Of a stretch of 64,000 bases of DNA, positions 61,682 to 64,000 are shown one piece after another (position 1 is the stretch's first letter; every line of letters begins with the position of its first letter). The stretch is from Clostridia bacterium. GTDB taxonomy: Bacteria > Bacillota > Peptococcia > DRI-13 > SM3-B62. The notes under the pieces were generated by a model. The model did no database searches, had not been told where the DNA came from, and saw nothing but the letters and a program-made list of their open reading frames with translations. The stretch covers positions 82,432-146,431 of the forward strand of contig JAHDSQ010000006.1 of the NCBI GenBank assembly GCA_018432615.1. Direction: 5' to 3'. The position numbers and the translations under genes are program-made.

Positions 61682-63241
61682 TTGAGAAAGGTTAGAAAAA
61701 TTGAGCCAAGCGCAAAATTAGTTAAGCCTAAGCTACGGGTTGCTGCTTATGCTCGCGTTTCAACCGATAACGATGAACAGTTAATCAGCTTGGAGGCCCA
61801 AAAAACTCACTATGAATCCATTATTAAGTCAAATCCAGATTGGGAGTTTGCCGGAATATACTTTGACGAAGGTATCACAGGTACAAAAAAAGAAAATCGC
61901 TCTGAACTTCTACGATTAATTGAAGATTGCGAGAACGGTAGAATTGACTTTATTGTAACCAAGTCTATAAGCCGATTTGCTCGCAATACGATAGACTGCC
62001 TGGAACTTATTCGTAAGCTGTCAGACCTTGGCGTGTTCCTATATTTTGAAAAGGAAAATATCAATACCCAATCAATGGACGGAGAACTGATGCTGACCAT
62101 TTTAAGCAGTATAGCAGAGAACGAATCGATTTCTATATCACAAAATAATAAGTGGTCAATCCAGCGTCGTTTCCGAAATGGTACATTTAAGCTTTCATCG
62201 CCGCCATACGGATATGATTATAAAGATGGTGTACTGACAGTAAATGAAGAACAGGCTGCTGTCGTAAGGCGAATATTTTCTGAAGCCTTATCCGGCAAAG
62301 GAGCACAGAAAATTGCTGATGACTTGAATGCTGACGGTATAACACCTAAAAAGGCTGCCTTATGGAATGCATCTACTATCCTCGGCATGCTATCAAACGA
62401 AAAATATACCGGTGATGTCGTCTTACAAAAGACATACACGGATGACCATTTCAAACGTCATCGTAACAACGGAGAAAAAGACCAGATCATGATCCGTAGG
62501 AACCATGAAGCAATTATCAGCCATGAAGAATTTGATGCTGTAAATGAATTGCTAAGGCAGCGCGGCGACGAGAAAGGCATAGAAAAAGGAAACGGTAAGT
62601 ACCAAAAGAGATATCCTTTTTCCGGCAAAATCATATGCTCAGAGTGCGGAAGTCACTTCAAACGCAGGATTCATTCCTATGGTGGAAGTCAATATATTGC
62701 TTGGTGCTGTTCAAAGCACATCCATGATATTGCAAAGTGCTCAATGCGTTTTATTCGCGAGGATGATATTCATAAGGCATTTATTACGATGATCAACAAG
62801 CTTATCTTCGGACATAAGTTTATCCTAAAGCCATTATTAAAGAGCTTGCGATCTTTGAATTATTCAGCAAACCTGACCGAAATACTGGAGCTTGAGCAAA
62901 AGTTGGAGGAAAACATGGAGCGAAGCCGGGTATTGACAAACCTACTAACCAAGGGGTACCTTTCCTCCTCCTTGTTCAGCGAACAAAGCAATAAACTGCG
63001 AGCAGAAGCAGCTATGTTAAAGGAGAAGAAAAAATTGCTTTCCCGCAGTTTGAATAGTGGTATGACCGCTGTATCTGAAGTTGAGCAGCTCCTTAAGTGG
63101 GTTTCTAAAGCAGATATGATTAATAGCTTTGATGAAGCCATATTCAGCCGGTATGTTGAGAGCATCATAGTCTATTCGCAGGAAGAAATCGGATTTAAGC
63201 TGAAGTGTGGGCTTACCTTAAAGGAAAGGCTGGTGAGATAA
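61682..63241 (+). CDS. Large serine recombinase (integrase), first
   Basis: The 519-residue product has the resolvase/invertase catalytic domain (AAYARVSTDNDEQLISLEAQ, nucleophile Ser; then KSISRFARN), a recombinase domain, a zinc ribbon (CSECGSHFKRR ... AWCCSKH) and a C-terminal coiled coil. It is a TnpX/phage-integrase-type large serine recombinase that could integrate or excise the prophage. TTG 61682 follows GGGAGGTGAAAAA. A second recombinase begins 2 kb downstream. Confidence 0.94.
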   Translation: MRKVRKIEPSAKLVKPKLRVAAYARVSTDNDEQLISLEAQKTHYESIIKSNPDWEFAGIYFDEGITGTKKENRSELLRLIEDCENGRIDFIVTKSISRFARNTIDCLELIRKLSDLGVFLYFEKENINTQSMDGELMLTILSSIAENESISISQNNKWSIQRRFRNGTFKLSSPPYGYDYKDGVLTVNEEQAAVVRRIFSEALSGKGAQKIADDLNADGITPKKAALWNASTILGMLSNEKYTGDVVLQKTYTDDHFKRHRNNGEKDQIMIRRNHEAIISHEEFDAVNELLRQRGDEKGIEKGNGKYQKRYPFSGKIICSECGSHFKRRIHSYGGSQYIAWCCSKHIHDIAKCSMRFIREDDIHKAFITMINKLIFGHKFILKPLLKSLRSLNYSANLTEILELEQKLEENMERSRVLTNLLTKGYLSSSLFSEQSNKLRAEAAMLKEKKKLLSRSLNSGMTAVSEVEQLLKWVSKADMINSFDEAIFSRYVESIIVYSQEEIGFKLKCGLTLKERLVR

Positions 63242-63673
63242 ATGGCTCATACACCTTATGGCTATATCATCAAAAATGGAATAGCATTCATAGACGATAA
63301 GTTGGCGAACCAGGTAAAAGAACTGTTTCATGCCTATATATCAGGTTTCTCATTAGTGGATGCCGCCAAACGAGCGGGCATAAAGCGTTGCCATTCTTCA
63401 ATCGCAAAAATGTTGACCTGCAAGCGATACCTTGGGGATGCCTTTTATCCACCGATAATTGACGAGGATACCTTCAAGCAAGCTGAAGCCGAGAAGATAA
63501 AAAGAGCCCGGATGCTTGGGCGAATACGAGAGAAGGCAGAACCCAAAAAGTCATTGGAGCGGATGCGTTTCTCTGCACCTTCCCCTGAAACACTTTATGA
63601 AGACCCTTTTACACAAGCTGAATATGCCTACAGTTTGATAGAAAGCGAGGTGATAGCGGATGGGCAATCTTAA
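63242..63673 (+). CDS. Recombinase-domain-only protein lacking the catalytic domain
   Basis: The 143-residue product resembles the central recombinase domain ([38 protein letters not shown]) of large serine recombinases but has no resolvase domain. It begins one base after the preceding stop and overlaps the next gene by 14 bp. Such short accessory genes lie between paired recombinases in some clostridial elements; it may be a DNA-binding helper rather than a pseudogene. Confidence 0.8.
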   Translation: MAHTPYGYIIKNGIAFIDDKLANQVKELFHAYISGFSLVDAAKRAGIKRCHSSIAKMLTCKRYLGDAFYPPIIDEDTFKQAEAEKIKRARMLGRIREKAEPKKSLERMRFSAPSPETLYEDPFTQAEYAYSLIESEVIADGQS

Positions 63674-64000
63674 GAATATAACCGTCATACCAGCTCGTGC
63701 TCGAGTTGGAAACACCGTAAAAGCAGAAGATAGGCCTAAACTGCGGGTTGCAGCCTACTGTCGTGTCTCAACTGACAGTGAGGAACAGGCCACGAGTTAT
63801 GAAGCCCAGGTTGAGCATTATACGAACTATATTAATGGTAACGCAGACTGGGAGTTTGCAGGCATATACGCCGATGACGGCATAACGGGAACCAATACTA
63901 AAAAGCGAGATGAGTTTAACCGTATGATCGAGGACTGTATGGAGGGCAAAATCGACATGGTTATTACCAAGTCCATCAGCCGGTTTGCCCGAAATACTCT
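63660..64000 (+). CDS. Large serine recombinase, second, truncated by window edge
   Basis: Open to the right edge. The visible 113 codons give a resolvase catalytic domain ([20 protein letters not shown], then [17 protein letters not shown] and SISRFARNT) similar to but distinct from the first recombinase. ATG 63660 overlaps the upstream gene by 14 bp. Likely part of a multi-recombinase integration module; the right attachment site lies beyond the window. Confidence 0.92.
   Translation, partial: MGNLKNITVIPARARVGNTVKAEDRPKLRVAAYCRVSTDSEEQATSYEAQVEHYTNYINGNADWEFAGIYADDGITGTNTKKRDEFNRMIEDCMEGKIDMVITKSISRFARNT

Noticed and set aside
63242-63673. The recombinase-domain-only gene as a broken 5' part of the second recombinase
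   Set aside because: It has its own ATG, an intact frame and overlaps the next start by 14 bp, so it appears to be a maintained separate gene.

Overview
The window looks like the chromosome of a mid-GC, low-GC-clade Firmicute of the class Clostridia. The host genes (ligA-gatCAB, a CPBP protease, paired MarR-controlled ABC exporters, a TRAM/4Fe-4S rRNA uracil methyltransferase) and their purine-rich Shine-Dalgarno sites fit a Peptococcaceae/Desulfitobacteriaceae-type organism. The genus is an impression, not a demonstrated result.

Positions 1-14.8 kb are ordinary chromosome. They hold the 3' part of ligA, gatC-gatA-gatB (indirect charging of Gln/Asn tRNA), a CPBP intramembrane protease, a minus-strand marR-ABC-ABC operon divergent from a flavin-reductase-like gene, a membrane-anchored amidohydrolase remnant, two minus-strand genes of unknown function, and rlmD. 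A strong inverted-repeat terminator follows rlmD.

From about 14.8 kb to beyond the right edge lies an apparently complete siphovirus prophage of about 49 kb or more. Its left arm (14.9-23.7 kb, minus strand) is one tightly overlapping operon. It starts with the XRE repressor and an ImmA/IrrE-like metallopeptidase carrying zinc ribbons. It continues into two SPPY-type DNA methyltransferases, an unknown protein, a PLD-nuclease/SF2-helicase fusion, a tiny protein, a DndD/Rad50-like ATPase and a small DndE-sized protein. The last seven form a candidate defence (restriction-modification-like) system that I cannot assign to a named family. It appears to be driven by the same promoter that maintains lysogeny. 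At 23.75-23.9 kb two near-consensus divergent promoters each carry GGTTACA at the same place in the spacer, which makes a clear genetic switch.

The right arm (plus strand) holds an early/replication module at 23.9-36.3 kb: a Cro-like XRE protein, a sigma-like factor, a RecB/Cas4-like DUF2800 protein, a DUF2815 ssDNA-binding protein, a family A DNA polymerase, an antirepressor, a primase-helicase of VapE type, a VRR-NUC nuclease, an SNF2 helicase and an ArpU/sigma-like late regulator. Packaging genes follow at 36.4-43.9 kb: HNH, a candidate cos region, TerS, a ParB-methyltransferase, an amidoligase/GGCT cassette and TerL. The head and tail module at 44.8-57.6 kb includes a -1 frameshift tail chaperone. 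Lysis and baseplate genes follow at 57.6-61.3 kb (GH18 tail lysin, holin, amidase-SPOR). The integration end, with serine recombinases in tandem, runs off the window.

Three accessory 'moron' genes interrupt the late region at 36.8, 44.0 and 56.7 kb; two of the three are followed by a recognisable terminator.

The non-coding signals most worth attention are a 102-nt triple-nested hairpin at 24.42 kb, a fixed-spacing element GGGGTTCGAA-N10-TTTTCGC that occurs three times in front of genes and is followed by a different hairpin each time, and a duplicated 41-bp leader in front of the amidoligase cassette genes.
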